DNA of 52,124 nucleotides from Cyanobacteria bacterium FACHB-63. Lineage in GTDB: Bacteria > Cyanobacteriota > Cyanobacteriia > Leptolyngbyales > Leptolyngbyaceae. How positions within the stretch are numbered: the stretch's first letter is position 1; each line of letters starts with the position of its first letter. Under the pieces are notes generated by a model, which was not told where the DNA came from, did not search any database, and saw nothing but the letters and a program-made list of their open reading frames with translations. The position numbers and the translations under genes were made by a program. The stretch is from assembly GCA_014695255.1 (NCBI GenBank), contig JACJNX010000029.1, forward strand, positions 1-52,124, written 5' to 3'. Below, piece after piece: positions 19,445 through 28,486 of the stretch.

Positions 19445-19636
19445 ATGCTTACTCGACTGTTGTCGCTGCTCGATGGTGAGCAGAAACAATCCTGGTTAAA
19501 GCTGCTAAAGTCAGACTTAGAAACGATCGCGGTTCTGTTTCTCTTGGCGCTGGGTTTCGCAACCGTAGTCGCTGTTTTTACTCCGGAGCCATCTATTGAC
19601 CTAGATGCTACCCGATCTGAGCAAGTTGATTCTTAA
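19445..19636 (+). CDS. Small hypothetical single-pass membrane protein
   Basis: The 63-residue protein has one membrane segment (TIAVLFLLALGFATVVAVF) between a basic/amphipathic N-terminus and an acidic tail. It is not recognised. The frame ends five bases before the convergent Crp-family gene. The 230-base gap before it holds only a 13-base direct repeat CAATGAGCTTGTA at about 19239-19268. Confidence 0.55.
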   Translation: MLTRLLSLLDGEQKQSWLKLLKSDLETIAVLFLLALGFATVVAVFTPEPSIDLDATRSEQVDS

Positions 19637-19640
19637 CGCT

Positions 19641-20228
19641 TTAAATCTCATAGTGCCAAGTTGCTTCCGGTTGCAGTAATGTCACCTGATTGGGTAGTCG
19701 TTGAACAATCCCTTGCTGCTCGAATTGTTTCAGGACACGAGTGATCGTGACGCGAGTTGTTCCTAACATTTCTGCTAGGTCTTGATGGGTCAGGCGCAAC
19801 TCAATCAGATGACCGTGTTGTACTTCGCGCCCAAATTTCTTTGATAACCAAGTGAGCAGCTTTAATAGCATTTCTTCAACTCGGCGATAGCTGCGAATCA
19901 GCATAAACTCCTCAGCCTGTTGAACTCGCGCTAAAAGAAAAGCAGGATCAGGACACCACTCCTTGGGAGAAAGGGGTGTTACCTCTACTTCGGTTAAACA
20001 CTCGATTTGATAGGGGTTGATCGCGCAGAGGAATTTCCCCACAACATCACCTGCTCCACACAATCCCAGGGTAATTGTTGAGCCATCCTCTAGCCAACTG
20101 AGTGTTCGCACGACTCCCGATTCAATTCGCCAAAGCGCCACGGGTTGAAGCGGAAGGATCGATCGCCGCTTAAACGTTCGCGTTGTAGATTGAGATCGCG
20201 AAACGACAGACGGAAGAATGGACTGCAT
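19641..20228 (-). CDS. Crp/Fnr family transcriptional regulator
   Basis: The 195-residue regulator is slightly short for the family. It has a divergent N-terminal sensor beta-barrel (ILPLQPVALWRIESGVVRTL, GAGDVVGKFL) and a clear C-terminal winged helix (LTHQDLAEMLGTTRVTITRVLKQFEQQGIV). No Fe-S Cys cluster or canonical cAMP pocket is visible, so the effector is unknown. It is downstream of and codirectional with fetAB after a gap of about 250 bases. An inverted repeat AAATACG...CGTATTT at about 20299-20332 could be an operator. Confidence 0.88.
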   Translation of the reverse strand: MQSILPSVVSRSQSTTRTFKRRSILPLQPVALWRIESGVVRTLSWLEDGSTITLGLCGAGDVVGKFLCAINPYQIECLTEVEVTPLSPKEWCPDPAFLLARVQQAEEFMLIRSYRRVEEMLLKLLTWLSKKFGREVQHGHLIELRLTHQDLAEMLGTTRVTITRVLKQFEQQGIVQRLPNQVTLLQPEATWHYEI

Positions 20229-20480
20229 GAGGAAACCTCGTAATTTAACGGAAGTTCTGCATCGCTTTATCTAGCGATCTACAGAGGTGGCTTCAATTAA
20301 AATACGATAATCCGATTGATTTACCGTATTTATTATGCTTGATATTAGCACGATCAAGCTGCTTGTAAAACATTTAGAAGTCGATTTTCGGGCAAGGCAT
20401 TCAAAGGAATTCAACTGTGTAGCAGAAACAAGGTTTAAAAGTCGGAGAAATTATTTGTGTCTAGTGAGCAGCCAAAAAAG

Positions 20481-21287
20481 CTAAAGTTTTAGCCTCAGTT
20501 CCAGTCGATCGAGCCTCAGTTGATGTTGAGCATTGAACAGAGAGCGGAACGCTAACAAAACAATTCCGATGGTTGTGAGTCCTGTTGCTGCTGCGATCGC
20601 AAAAATGACCACAATTTGATAGCGCACTGCATCGGTTGGACTTGCTCCTGCAATAATTTGTCCGGTCATCATTCCCGGTAAGCTAACTGTTCCCATCACC
20701 ATCATGGAGTTAATGGTGGGAATCATTCCTGTTCGCAAGGCTTCTTGAATCGTTTGCTGGGCTGCTTCCCATCGAGTTGCACCTAATGCTAACAACGATT
20801 CAATCTGATCCCGTCGAACCGTTAAATCTTCGGTTAAGCGATCGAGCGCCAGAGAAGCACCCGTGAGCGAATTTCCTAAAATCATCCCCAGAATTGGGAT
20901 AATGTACTGCGGGTTATACCAGGGTTCTACCCGAATGATGCCGACCACTGTGACTCCGAGCATCAAGGCTGAGGACGCGAAAATTGAAACTAAGCTATTC
21001 CAGAACATTCCTCGGTAGCGGCGTTTAGTCCGTGAGATCGCAGATTGTCCTGCCAAAACCGTCATAACTCCTGTGACAGCCAGCACTAACCAGGGAGATT
21101 GCAGCGTAAAAATCCATTTCAGAATGTAGCCAACTAACAAGAGTTGAACAGTCATACGCAGTGCTGCTAAGCCCAATTGTTTCTCTAAGCCAAGTTGCAA
21201 TGCGATCGACAATGCAACATTGATGAGAATTAACAGTGCTGCAAGTGCAAGCTGCCAGGTGTTGATTGGAAGATAGGCGGCTGTCAT
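20481..21287 (-). CDS. fetB: FetB-like ABC transporter permease
   Basis: This is a membrane permease of the UPF0014/FetB family, which with FetA exports iron and confers resistance to iron-driven oxidative stress in E. coli. The 268-residue protein has about seven helices and family signatures such as RMTVQLLLVGYIL, GMILGNSLTGASLALDRL and SLPGMMTGQIIAGASP. It overlaps the fetA stop by four bases (ATGA), giving a coupled fetAB operon. Specificity for iron is by family, not shown here. Confidence 0.85.
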   Translation of the reverse strand: MTAAYLPINTWQLALAALLILINVALSIALQLGLEKQLGLAALRMTVQLLLVGYILKWIFTLQSPWLVLAVTGVMTVLAGQSAISRTKRRYRGMFWNSLVSIFASSALMLGVTVVGIIRVEPWYNPQYIIPILGMILGNSLTGASLALDRLTEDLTVRRDQIESLLALGATRWEAAQQTIQEALRTGMIPTINSMMVMGTVSLPGMMTGQIIAGASPTDAVRYQIVVIFAIAAATGLTTIGIVLLAFRSLFNAQHQLRLDRLELRLKL

Positions 21288-21994
21288 AGGCGTTTGAGGA
21301 TTAAGCGGCGATCGGTCATACGGTTTAATTGTTCTGGAGCATGACTTGTCCAGAAATACGATCGTGTTGGGTCTTCTTGCTGCCAGAGACGGACTAATTG
21401 TTCAAACTGCTGCTCAGTCTGGGCATCTAATGAAGCAGTGGGTTCATCTAAAAGCAACACAGAGGGAGAACACAATAAGGCTCGCAAAAACGCTGCAATT
21501 TGAGCTTCTCCACCAGAAAGGGCATGAGTGGGACGATCGAGAAAATCCGCCGATCGTCCCAAGCTTGATAGATAGTCTAGAATTCGTTTCTTCTCAACTG
21601 AATAAGGCGCTAGAGAGCGATGCACTTTCATTTTGTACATCACCTGCAAATTTTGCTCAACGGTTCCTTCAAGTAGCGCTGGACGTTGATGTAAGTAAAG
21701 CACTTGAGTTCGATAGCGCGGAATAAACCAATCGGATAATGATTTTCCTTGAAACGTGATGCTTCCCGCTTGAATCGGATCAAGGGCTGCGATCGCTCTC
21801 AGTAACAACGTTTTTCCGGCTCCTGCTTCTCCAGCGATCGCACATCGTTCTCCCGGATACAACTCAAAGTTAAGCTGCTTCCAAATCCAGCGTCCCTGAA
21901 TTTGCCGCCCTAAATCTCGAAAAACTAACAACTTAATCCCGGTTAGCACATCAGTTTTACTATACAAAACATTGCTCAACCTCGATCGTGTCAT
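21284..21994 (-). CDS. fetA: FetA-like ABC transporter ATP-binding protein
   Basis: This is the ATPase partner of FetB. It has Walker A GEAGAGKT at about 55-62, Q-loop YLHQRPALLEGTV, signature LSGGEAQIAAFLRALL and Walker B VLLLDEPTASLD. The given start overlaps the upstream region of the divergent dehydrogenase and adds about 20 residues before the first conserved strand. An internal start, for example GTG near 21949, is possible. Together with FetB it should form an exporter at the plasma membrane. Confidence 0.83.
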   Translation of the reverse strand: MTRSRLSNVLYSKTDVLTGIKLLVFRDLGRQIQGRWIWKQLNFELYPGERCAIAGEAGAGKTLLLRAIAALDPIQAGSITFQGKSLSDWFIPRYRTQVLYLHQRPALLEGTVEQNLQVMYKMKVHRSLAPYSVEKKRILDYLSSLGRSADFLDRPTHALSGGEAQIAAFLRALLCSPSVLLLDEPTASLDAQTEQQFEQLVRLWQQEDPTRSYFWTSHAPEQLNRMTDRRLILKRL

Positions 21995-22031
21995 TGTAAG
22001 ATTCGGTCGTCAGTTGAGGTTAAAAAACGCC

Positions 22032-23060
22032 GTGTTAGCTGCATTACTTTACGGACAAGAAGATTTAAGACTAGAAGCGGTAGAAGATCCCACACCCACA
22101 GCCGGAGAAGTTGTGATCAAAGTTGGAGCCGCAACGACCTGTGGAACCGATCTGAAAGTGTGGCGACGGGGTGGACATGCCAGAATGCTGAGCTTGCCAA
22201 CGCTATTTGGACATGAAGCCGCCGGAGAAATTGTTGCGATCGGCAACTCTACAACAAACTGGAAAATTGGCGATCGCGTCGTTGCCAACAATTCCGCGCC
22301 TTGCCTGACCTGTTTTTTCTGCAAGCGCCAAGAGTTCTCACTTTGTACAGATCTCAGCTTCAACAACGGTACATTCGCTCAGTATTTGAAAATTCCAAGC
22401 GCGATCGTTCAACGCAATCTTTTATCAATTCCCGACCATCTCTCAGATGAGATCGCCACAATGACCGAACCGCTAGCTTGTGTGCTGCATGGCGTTTCGA
22501 GATCAAACTACAAACCTGGCGATCGCGTTGTTTTACTGGGTGATGGCGCGATCGGCTTAATGTTCGTTGCAGCGATGGCTCCAAACACAGAACTTTACGT
22601 GTTTGGGGGCAATCAGCAACGATTAGAAATCGCGAAAAAATTCGGGGCGGCAGAAACCTTTAACTACCGACAAATTCCGGATTTGCCGCAATTGGTAAAA
22701 GAACTGACGGATGGATGGGGCGCAGATGTTGTGATCGAAGCCACCGGAATTCCGAGCGTCTGGGAAACGGCGATCGCCTGCGCTCGTCCGGGCGCAACCG
22801 TCAACCTCTTCGGAGGCTGTCCACGTCATACAACAATTTCTGTCAATACTGATCAACTCCACTACAATGAACTGACGCTCAAAGGAGTGTTTCATAATAC
22901 GCCGGAGTTTGTCCGCTCAGCGCTCGATCTGCTTGCAAGCGAAACCATTCCGTTTGAACTATTGATCAGCGATCGCCAACCCTTGCAGAACTTAGAGCAA
23001 GTCTTTCAGGACATGAAACAACGAAAAGTCATCAAAGTTGCAATTGAGCCAAACGGGTGA
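22032..23060 (+). CDS. Zinc-dependent alcohol dehydrogenase family protein
   Basis: This medium-chain dehydrogenase has about 342 residues. The catalytic zinc ligands are visible in TTCGTDLK and FGHEAAGE. The structural zinc Cys set is CLTCFFCKRQEFSLC, and the NAD(P)-binding glycines are in LLGDGAIGLMF. The substrate is unknown; the sequence resembles sorbitol/threonine-type dehydrogenases. The GTG at 22032 (VLAALLYGQEDLRLE) fits the family N-terminus and has GAGG upstream; an in-frame ATG at 21972 would overlap fetA. It starts a close-packed plus-strand run up to ccs1. Confidence 0.87.
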   Translation: MLAALLYGQEDLRLEAVEDPTPTAGEVVIKVGAATTCGTDLKVWRRGGHARMLSLPTLFGHEAAGEIVAIGNSTTNWKIGDRVVANNSAPCLTCFFCKRQEFSLCTDLSFNNGTFAQYLKIPSAIVQRNLLSIPDHLSDEIATMTEPLACVLHGVSRSNYKPGDRVVLLGDGAIGLMFVAAMAPNTELYVFGGNQQRLEIAKKFGAAETFNYRQIPDLPQLVKELTDGWGADVVIEATGIPSVWETAIACARPGATVNLFGGCPRHTTISVNTDQLHYNELTLKGVFHNTPEFVRSALDLLASETIPFELLISDRQPLQNLEQVFQDMKQRKVIKVAIEPNG

Positions 23061-23092
23061 ATCATAAGCCTGTCTTCTTTGGAGTAGGAGCA

Positions 23093-23671
23093 ATGAAAAA
23101 GATTGGCTTAATCATGGGTGGACTGATGCTGATGGCAACCCCCGCACAAGCAATCCCCGGACAAACGATCGACGAAGCCTCCGTTTGGATGCAGTCGAAT
23201 TCCACCATTCGCCCCAGTCAAAACGAAAAGTTTTTAGTTCGCCGCGTCAATACCGCCGCGCAACAGCTAACATTTGATGCGTCGTTGTATCCACCTGGTA
23301 AAATGACTCGACTTGCACCTGGAGGGCGAGTTATTCGCAGTGAAACGCTATCGCTATTCGATATGCGAAACGGCGTGACTTTAAACCGACTCCGGGACTC
23401 GGTGCGATTGATTTACGGATTGGAGATTGCCCAAGATTTTGCGGCAAGCACGATCGTCAAATCTTACCCAACCGAGGCACGTATCCAAGAAGCAGTGTCT
23501 CAGCAAAATTCCCAAATCGCGGCGCTGCAAGGAGAGTTAAGACAGGGAGAACGCTTTGCCTACTGGCTTGAGATTGCTCAAACCGAGAACGGCAGAGCTT
23601 ACTCAGGACAATTGACGGTGTTTCTGCTGGATGATCTAGAAAAACTGCGATCGGAGTTAGCAAATCGATGA
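23093..23671 (+). CDS. Secreted hypothetical protein
   Basis: The protein of about 192 residues has a clear Sec signal peptide (MKKIGLIMGGLMLMATPAQA, cleavage after AQA). Its mature part has unknown fold and is alpha/beta in appearance (VRLIYGLEIAQDF, FAYWLEIAQTENGRAYSG). The ATG at 23093 has a strong AGGAG site; the frame itself is open from 23057. The stop overlaps the ftsW start by four bases, suggesting translational coupling and perhaps an envelope role. Confidence 0.78.
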   Translation: MKKIGLIMGGLMLMATPAQAIPGQTIDEASVWMQSNSTIRPSQNEKFLVRRVNTAAQQLTFDASLYPPGKMTRLAPGGRVIRSETLSLFDMRNGVTLNRLRDSVRLIYGLEIAQDFAASTIVKSYPTEARIQEAVSQQNSQIAALQGELRQGERFAYWLEIAQTENGRAYSGQLTVFLLDDLEKLRSELANR

Positions 23672-24873
23672 ATTGGCGGCACTATATTCCGTTTTTTGAC
23701 ACAACCGCAATGAATTGGGCAGTCACTCCCCGATTGTTGCGCTGGCTCACCTTTGTCTGGTTGTTTGTCGGACTGGCGGTCATGTATAGTGCCTCATTTC
23801 CGGTTGGAGATGCGATGGGCGATGGGCTGTATTACTTTAAGCGGCAATTGATTGCGATCGCGATCGGCATGATTTTGTTCAATATTCTGATTCATTCTCC
23901 GCTGCGGTATATCCAGGGCATTTCGAGTTTCGCGTTTATTGGATTACTCGGCGGAATTTTGCTGACTACGATAATTGGGCGAGAAGTGAATGGCGGTCAG
24001 CGCTGGTTTGAGGTTGGCACATTTTTGTTTCAGCCATCGGAGTGGATTAAGCCATTTTTGGTGTTACAGAGTGCGCGGATTTTTGGACAATGGGAACGCC
24101 TGACTTGGCGAGTGCGACTGACTTGGATCGGGCTGTTTTGTTTGCTGCTAGTCGGAATTTTGCTTCAGCCGAATTTAAGTACCACAGCGCTTTGCGGCAT
24201 GACCTTATGGTTAGTCGCACTTGCGGCAGGATTGCCTTACCTTTATCTGGGGGGAACCGCAGCAGCAGGTCTGATTCTGGCAGTGCTCAGTATTAGTATT
24301 CGAGAGTATCAGCGACGGCGGGTAATGTCATTTCTCAATCCCTGGGCTGATCCCCTGCAAGATGGCTATCAATTAATTCAAAGTCTGTTAGCGGTGGGAT
24401 CGGGTGGAATGACCGGATCGGGCTTTGGTTCATCGCAGCAAAAATTGTTTTACTTGCCAATTCAGTACACCGATTTTATCTTTGCGGTGTTCGCCGAGGA
24501 ATTCGGTTTAATCGGTTCCCTATTATTGATGCTGATGCTGGCTGCATACGCAACGTTGGCATTAATTGTGGCGCGGGGGGCGAAGAATGCAATTCATCGC
24601 CTGGTGGCGATCGGGGTGATGGTGATGCTGGTAGGTCAGTCTCTCTTAAACATTGGAGTGGCGACGGGGGTACTGCCAACCACGGGATTACCGCTACCGT
24701 TCTTTAGCTATGGGATGAATTCGATGATTTCGAGTTTGGTGTGTGCAGCGTTGCTGATTCGGGTGGCGCGTGAAAGTAGCGAAGCCAGCGTGATGTCGAT
24801 CGGCGAAACTTCTAAGGTGGTTTCGTTTGCGGAGGCGCGAACCCGACGAACAAAGCCCAGACCGTCTCGTTAA
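23668..24873 (+). CDS. ftsW: FtsW/RodA/SpoVE family peptidoglycan polymerase
   Basis: SEDS proteins polymerise peptidoglycan with a partner PBP; FtsW does so at the division site. The 401-residue protein has about ten membrane segments and signature loops GREVNGGQRWFEVGTFLFQP, QPNLSTTALC (with the Asp-like position replaced by Asn), FAVFAEEFGLIG and LPTTGLPLPFFSYG. FtsW is favoured over RodA by the C-terminal basic tail and by proximity to ccdA. It overlaps the upstream secreted-protein gene and is separated from ccdA by a long hairpin. Confidence 0.83.
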   Translation: MNWRHYIPFFDTTAMNWAVTPRLLRWLTFVWLFVGLAVMYSASFPVGDAMGDGLYYFKRQLIAIAIGMILFNILIHSPLRYIQGISSFAFIGLLGGILLTTIIGREVNGGQRWFEVGTFLFQPSEWIKPFLVLQSARIFGQWERLTWRVRLTWIGLFCLLLVGILLQPNLSTTALCGMTLWLVALAAGLPYLYLGGTAAAGLILAVLSISIREYQRRRVMSFLNPWADPLQDGYQLIQSLLAVGSGGMTGSGFGSSQQKLFYLPIQYTDFIFAVFAEEFGLIGSLLLMLMLAAYATLALIVARGAKNAIHRLVAIGVMVMLVGQSLLNIGVATGVLPTTGLPLPFFSYGMNSMISSLVCAALLIRVARESSEASVMSIGETSKVVSFAEARTRRTKPRPSR

Positions 24874-24921
24874 ATCTTAGAATATTAGAAGCGCTTCAAA
24901 TCGCTTCATATTCTTAGATTT
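24872..24921 (+). promoter_or_regulatory. Long imperfect palindrome filling the ftsW-ccdA spacer
   Basis: The arms AAATCTTAGAATAT (24872-24885) and ATATTCTTAGATTT (24908-24921) pair with one mismatch and enclose a second stem GAAGCG/CGCTTC. The structure starts at the ftsW stop and ends five bases before the ccdA ATG, where no Shine-Dalgarno sequence is visible. It lacks a T-run, so it may control processing or translation rather than terminate. Confidence 0.6.
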
Positions 24922-24926
24922 GCCTT

Positions 24927-25658
24927 ATGTTCGAGACGCTCCAAACTCAACTCTACGAACTGTCGCAGTTCGCCGATCGCTTAGTTTCAACTCAGCTTGC
25001 CCATCTGACTCCAGTGAGCATCGGTGTGATTTTTGCGGCGGGACTGCTGACCAGTTTGACTCCCTGCACTTTGTCGATGCTGCCGATTACGATCGGATAC
25101 ATTGGCGGGTATGAGGCAAAGTCTCGCTGGCAAGCGGCAGCCCAATCCACCTGGTTTTCGCTAGGATTGGCGACTACCTTAGCAGCATTGGGAATTGGAG
25201 CGACGCTGCTGGGCAAAGTTTACGGGCAGGTTGGCGTGGGATTGCCGATCGTGGTCAGTATTGTCGCAATCTTGATGGGCTTGAATTTGCTTGAAGCGTT
25301 ACCCTTTGCGATGCCGTCGATCGGCGGTACGGAATGGATTTCTAAGGAACTGCCTGCGGGAGTGCGATCGTATCTCCTGGGTGTGACCTTCGGGTTAGTG
25401 GCTTCGCCTTGTAGCACTCCGGTTTTAGCGACGATTTTGACCTGGATTGCCACGACGAAAGATCCGGTCTTGGGTGGTTCACTTTTGTTGTGTTATACGG
25501 CTGGATATGTTGCACCGTTAATATTAGCGGGAACGTTCACGGCAGCGATTAAAAAACTGTTAGAGTTGCGGCGGTGGTCGGGTTGGATTACGCCGGTAAG
25601 TGGTGTTTTACTGGTTGGGTTTGGTGTGTTTTCCTTAATGTCGCGGTTTGCGTTTTAA
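24927..25658 (+). CDS. ccdA: Cytochrome c biogenesis protein CcdA
   Basis: CcdA passes reducing equivalents across the thylakoid or plasma membrane to keep apocytochrome c haem-binding Cys reduced. The 243-residue protein has six membrane helices and the two redox Cys: C47 in LTPCTLSMLP and C162 in ASPCSTPVLA. The ccs1 gene follows after three bases, so the two form a system II cytochrome c assembly operon. The N-terminal 25 residues are variable and the exact start is not certain. Confidence 0.93.
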   Translation: MFETLQTQLYELSQFADRLVSTQLAHLTPVSIGVIFAAGLLTSLTPCTLSMLPITIGYIGGYEAKSRWQAAAQSTWFSLGLATTLAALGIGATLLGKVYGQVGVGLPIVVSIVAILMGLNLLEALPFAMPSIGGTEWISKELPAGVRSYLLGVTFGLVASPCSTPVLATILTWIATTKDPVLGGSLLLCYTAGYVAPLILAGTFTAAIKKLLELRRWSGWITPVSGVLLVGFGVFSLMSRFAF

Positions 25659-25661
25659 ATT

Positions 25662-27035
25662 ATGACTCTTGCAGAATTTGTGAACGTTCCAAAACGGTAT
25701 TTCAAAAAAGAATTACTTCCGGTTTTAGCAAATTTGAAGTTAGCGATCGTTCTTTTGTTGGCGATCGCCGTCTTCAGCATTACTGGAACTGTGATCGAAC
25801 AGGGGCAATCGATCGCGTATTACCAATCTAATTATCCTGAGCATCCCGCACTCTTTGGCTTTCTGACTTGGAAGGTGTTGCTAACCGCAGGACTAGATCA
25901 TGTCTATCGAACATGGTGGTATTTAGCTTTACTGATTCTGTTTGGCGCAAGTCTAACGGCTTGTACCTTTACGCGCCAATTGCCTGCGCTGCGCTGGTTT
26001 TCCCGCACTTGGAATTTCTACAGCGAGGCGCGTCAATTTCGTAAATTTGCGTTGAGTGCAGAGTTTTCCAAGGGTGATTTAGACCAAGTTTCAAATCTGC
26101 TTGCACAACGCAACTATAAGATCTTCCGGGATGGCGAAAAGCTGTATGCACACAAAGGGCTAATCGGGCGAGTCGGCCCGATCGTCGTTCACGCTGCCAT
26201 GATTCTGGTTCTGGTCGGTGGCGTAATTGGCGCGACTACAGGCTTTATGGCTCAAGAAATGGTTCCAAGCGGCGGCACGTTCAAAATTGATCACGTAGTG
26301 GATGCCGGGGTTTGGGCAGCTCCGCAGATTCCAAAAGACTGGTCGGTGAAAGTGAATCGATTTTGGATTGACTATCTGCCCACGGGTGAGATCGATCAGT
26401 TCTATTCGGATTTGTCTGTGCTGGACAAGAATGGGAAAGAGGTCGATCGCAAAACGATTCACGTCAATGAGCCGATGAAGCATAACGGCGTGACGATGTA
26501 TCAGGCGGACTGGTCGATCGCAGCCATTCAAGTTCGATTGAATAACAGTCCGGTGCTGCAATCTCCAATGGCAAAACTGAATGCTGTTGGGGGTCGAGTT
26601 TGGGGTACTTGGCTCCCGTTAAAACCAGATATGAGCGATGGAGTTTCCCTAGTTGCCAAAGACCTGCAAGGCTTGCTGTTGATTTATGACATGGATGGAA
26701 AGCTGATTGCTACAGTTCGTAAGGGAATGGCAGTCGAGGTCAAAGGGATGCGCTTAGCGATCGTTGATCTGATCGGCAGCACCGGACTACAAATCAAAGC
26801 TGATCCAGGGATTCCGATCGTCTATCTCGGCTTCGGTTTACTAATGCTGGGTGTGATTATGAGCTATATTTCTCACTCGCAAGTTTGGGGCTTAGAAAAA
26901 GATGGCGCGCTCTACATTGGCGGCAGAACTAACCGCGCCCAAGTCACGTTTGAGCGGGAGTTTCTGGGGATTCTTGACGCGATCGACCAAAACCAAACGG
27001 AATCCACCCCAACTAGCCAACTTGCACAAACTTAG
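25662..27035 (+). CDS. ccs1: Cytochrome c biogenesis protein Ccs1/ResB
   Basis: Ccs1 (ResB family) forms with CcsA the system II haem lyase that attaches haem to c-type cytochromes such as cytochrome f and c6. The 457-residue protein has the usual arrangement: two N-terminal helices ([20 protein letters not shown] and a later [13 protein letters not shown]), a third near 170 and a large lumenal domain. A last helix lies near 385 ([20 protein letters not shown]). It directly follows ccdA. CcsA is not in the window. Confidence 0.93.
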   Translation: MTLAEFVNVPKRYFKKELLPVLANLKLAIVLLLAIAVFSITGTVIEQGQSIAYYQSNYPEHPALFGFLTWKVLLTAGLDHVYRTWWYLALLILFGASLTACTFTRQLPALRWFSRTWNFYSEARQFRKFALSAEFSKGDLDQVSNLLAQRNYKIFRDGEKLYAHKGLIGRVGPIVVHAAMILVLVGGVIGATTGFMAQEMVPSGGTFKIDHVVDAGVWAAPQIPKDWSVKVNRFWIDYLPTGEIDQFYSDLSVLDKNGKEVDRKTIHVNEPMKHNGVTMYQADWSIAAIQVRLNNSPVLQSPMAKLNAVGGRVWGTWLPLKPDMSDGVSLVAKDLQGLLLIYDMDGKLIATVRKGMAVEVKGMRLAIVDLIGSTGLQIKADPGIPIVYLGFGLLMLGVIMSYISHSQVWGLEKDGALYIGGRTNRAQVTFEREFLGILDAIDQNQTESTPTSQLAQT

Positions 27036-27060
27036 GTATGAATTGCAGTAGGTGGGTTGG

Positions 27061-27129
27061 TTAAAGGCTTTGTCCCTTCAAATCAGTTAGAACTTGAGAG
27101 ATCATCATTTTCAACTCTCGCTTACTCAC
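27061..27129 (-). pseudogene. Remnant of a HEPN toxin gene start
   Basis: A GTG at 27129 overlaps the last codons of the broken nucleotidyltransferase gene and opens a 22-codon frame beginning VSKRELKMMISQVL, like the N-terminus of HepT-type HEPN proteins. It then stops at 27061. The rest of a HEPN gene is absent. The arrangement (antitoxin then toxin with a small overlap) is as in HEPN/MNT modules, but this short fragment alone is weak evidence. Confidence 0.4.
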
Positions 27130-27418
27130 AGGTAGACAACCTCTGCCAAAATCCGCTCTCCAATGCGGGGCTTTAAACCCGCCTTGTGCACCAGATCGAC
27201 CTTAACTCCCAGATTGTCGCTGAGGTAGTTTTCCAAGTTGACAAATTTCAGCAAGCTTGGTGTTTCAGAGAATCTACCAGGACATCCACATCGCTCGTTT
27301 CGGACTGTTCTTGCCTAGCATACGAACCAAAAATCCCTAATTCTCAAACCTTGTAACGCTCCTGTAAAAATGACTTGTTTTGTACAAGCCACTGTTTAAT
27401 TTCCTCCAGCGTTTTCAT
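27126..27418 (-). pseudogene. Broken MNT-type nucleotidyltransferase (antitoxin) gene
   Basis: The minus strand from ATG 27418 reads MKTLEEIKQWLVQNKSFLQE then RYKV, an in-frame TGA, then ELGIFGSYARQEQSETSDVD. The last is the GSxA...DxD active site of minimal nucleotidyltransferases. A one-base loss after VLVD shifts the frame, and the next frame continues SETPSLLKFVNLENYLSDNL and ends RIGERILAEVVYL. Length and order match the small MntA/YgaR-like family, so the gene is intact except for one stop and one frameshift. Such proteins neutralise HEPN toxins by AMPylation. Confidence 0.85.
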
Positions 27419-27515
27419 AGGGTCTAATTCCTGGCAAGAGCATCACGTAATCTAGATCTAGCTTATCCTGTTCTATGTTGGCATGGTTTTTGTCGTTGAC
27501 CTCCACTGAGCCTAA

Positions 27516-27899
27516 ATGCCTTACCGATTTGTTTTGCTGCTAACGATCGCACTGATCATTCCACTCGGCTATTTCGTACGATTCTCACCTCTGTTTTCAG
27601 ATTGGTTTAGCGATGTGTTCGGAAGTATTGCTTATCAAATCTTCTTTATTACACTGATTCAATTCTCTTTTCCGAAAACGTCGATCGTCAAAACTGCGAT
27701 CAGCGTTTTCATCTTTGCGTGTACGATCGAATTCCTGCAACTCTGGCAGGCTCCCTTTCTCCAAGCCATCCGCGCTACACTCCCAGGACGATTAATTCTC
27801 GGAAATACCTTTTTGTGGTCAGACTTTCCGCCTTATGCGATCGGTAGCACACTTGGATGGCTTGGAATGCGGCAGCTTAAGCGGTCTTCGTGTGGTTAA
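27516..27899 (+). CDS. DUF2809 family membrane protein
   Basis: The 127-residue protein has about four hydrophobic segments and the DUF2809 pattern: RFVLLLTIALIIPLGYFVRF at the start, IEFLQLWQAPFLQAIRATLP in the middle and WSDFPPYAIGSTLGWLG near the end. Function is unknown; members are small inner-membrane proteins. Its last 23 bases overlap the 3' end of the convergent queF gene. Confidence 0.8.
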   Translation: MPYRFVLLLTIALIIPLGYFVRFSPLFSDWFSDVFGSIAYQIFFITLIQFSFPKTSIVKTAISVFIFACTIEFLQLWQAPFLQAIRATLPGRLILGNTFLWSDFPPYAIGSTLGWLGMRQLKRSSCG

Positions 27900-28275
27900 C
27901 TTCGACAACGGTATGCACATTACCGCGAGGCGTATAATCTGCTTTCACCGAAATCTCTAGCGGATCGCAGGCAGCAACGATATCATCCAGAATTTGATTC
28001 GCGGCTTCTTCGTGAGAAATATAGCGATCGCGATAGCTATTGATATACAGCTTGATCGCCTTCAATTCGACCACACGCTGATCCGGCACATAGTTCACAT
28101 AAATTGTGGCGAAATCGGGATAGCCCGAAAACGGACACTTACAGGTAAATTCCGGCAGCGTAATCGAAACCGTGTAGCGTCGTCCCGGTCGTGGATTTGG
28201 AAAAGTAATCAGCTTGCCCTCTTCGATCAGGCGTTCCCCATACTTCACTTCTGGGCGTTCTTGCGCTTGTGTCAT
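27877..28275 (-). CDS. queF: NADPH-dependent 7-cyano-7-deazaguanine reductase QueF
   Basis: QueF reduces preQ0 to preQ1 in queuosine tRNA modification. This is the short, homodimeric form of 132 residues. The catalytic Cys47 lies in FTCKCPFSGYPDFA with Asp54, and the substrate-binding motif is VVELKAIKLYINSYRD followed by SHEEAANQI. All key residues are present. It is transcribed alone, convergent with the DUF2809 gene. No preQ1 riboswitch could be recognised upstream. Confidence 0.96.
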   Translation of the reverse strand: MTQAQERPEVKYGERLIEEGKLITFPNPRPGRRYTVSITLPEFTCKCPFSGYPDFATIYVNYVPDQRVVELKAIKLYINSYRDRYISHEEAANQILDDIVAACDPLEISVKADYTPRGNVHTVVEVNHTKTA

Positions 28276-28486
28276 ATTGAATCTGAAAAAATAACCTGAC
28301 TGATCTTAACAACCGGATTTACACGACGATCGCACTCAGTCTAAGGAACTTCTCCGCATAATCCCTGAAATTGATCCCCAAATCGAAATTTTCCGAGAAG
28401 AATCTTGACGAAAATCGCTTTGATTGCTTTAATTGCGGCTATTCTCAGGGCATTCCATTACGCTTCGACCGAAATACTTTATTGCT

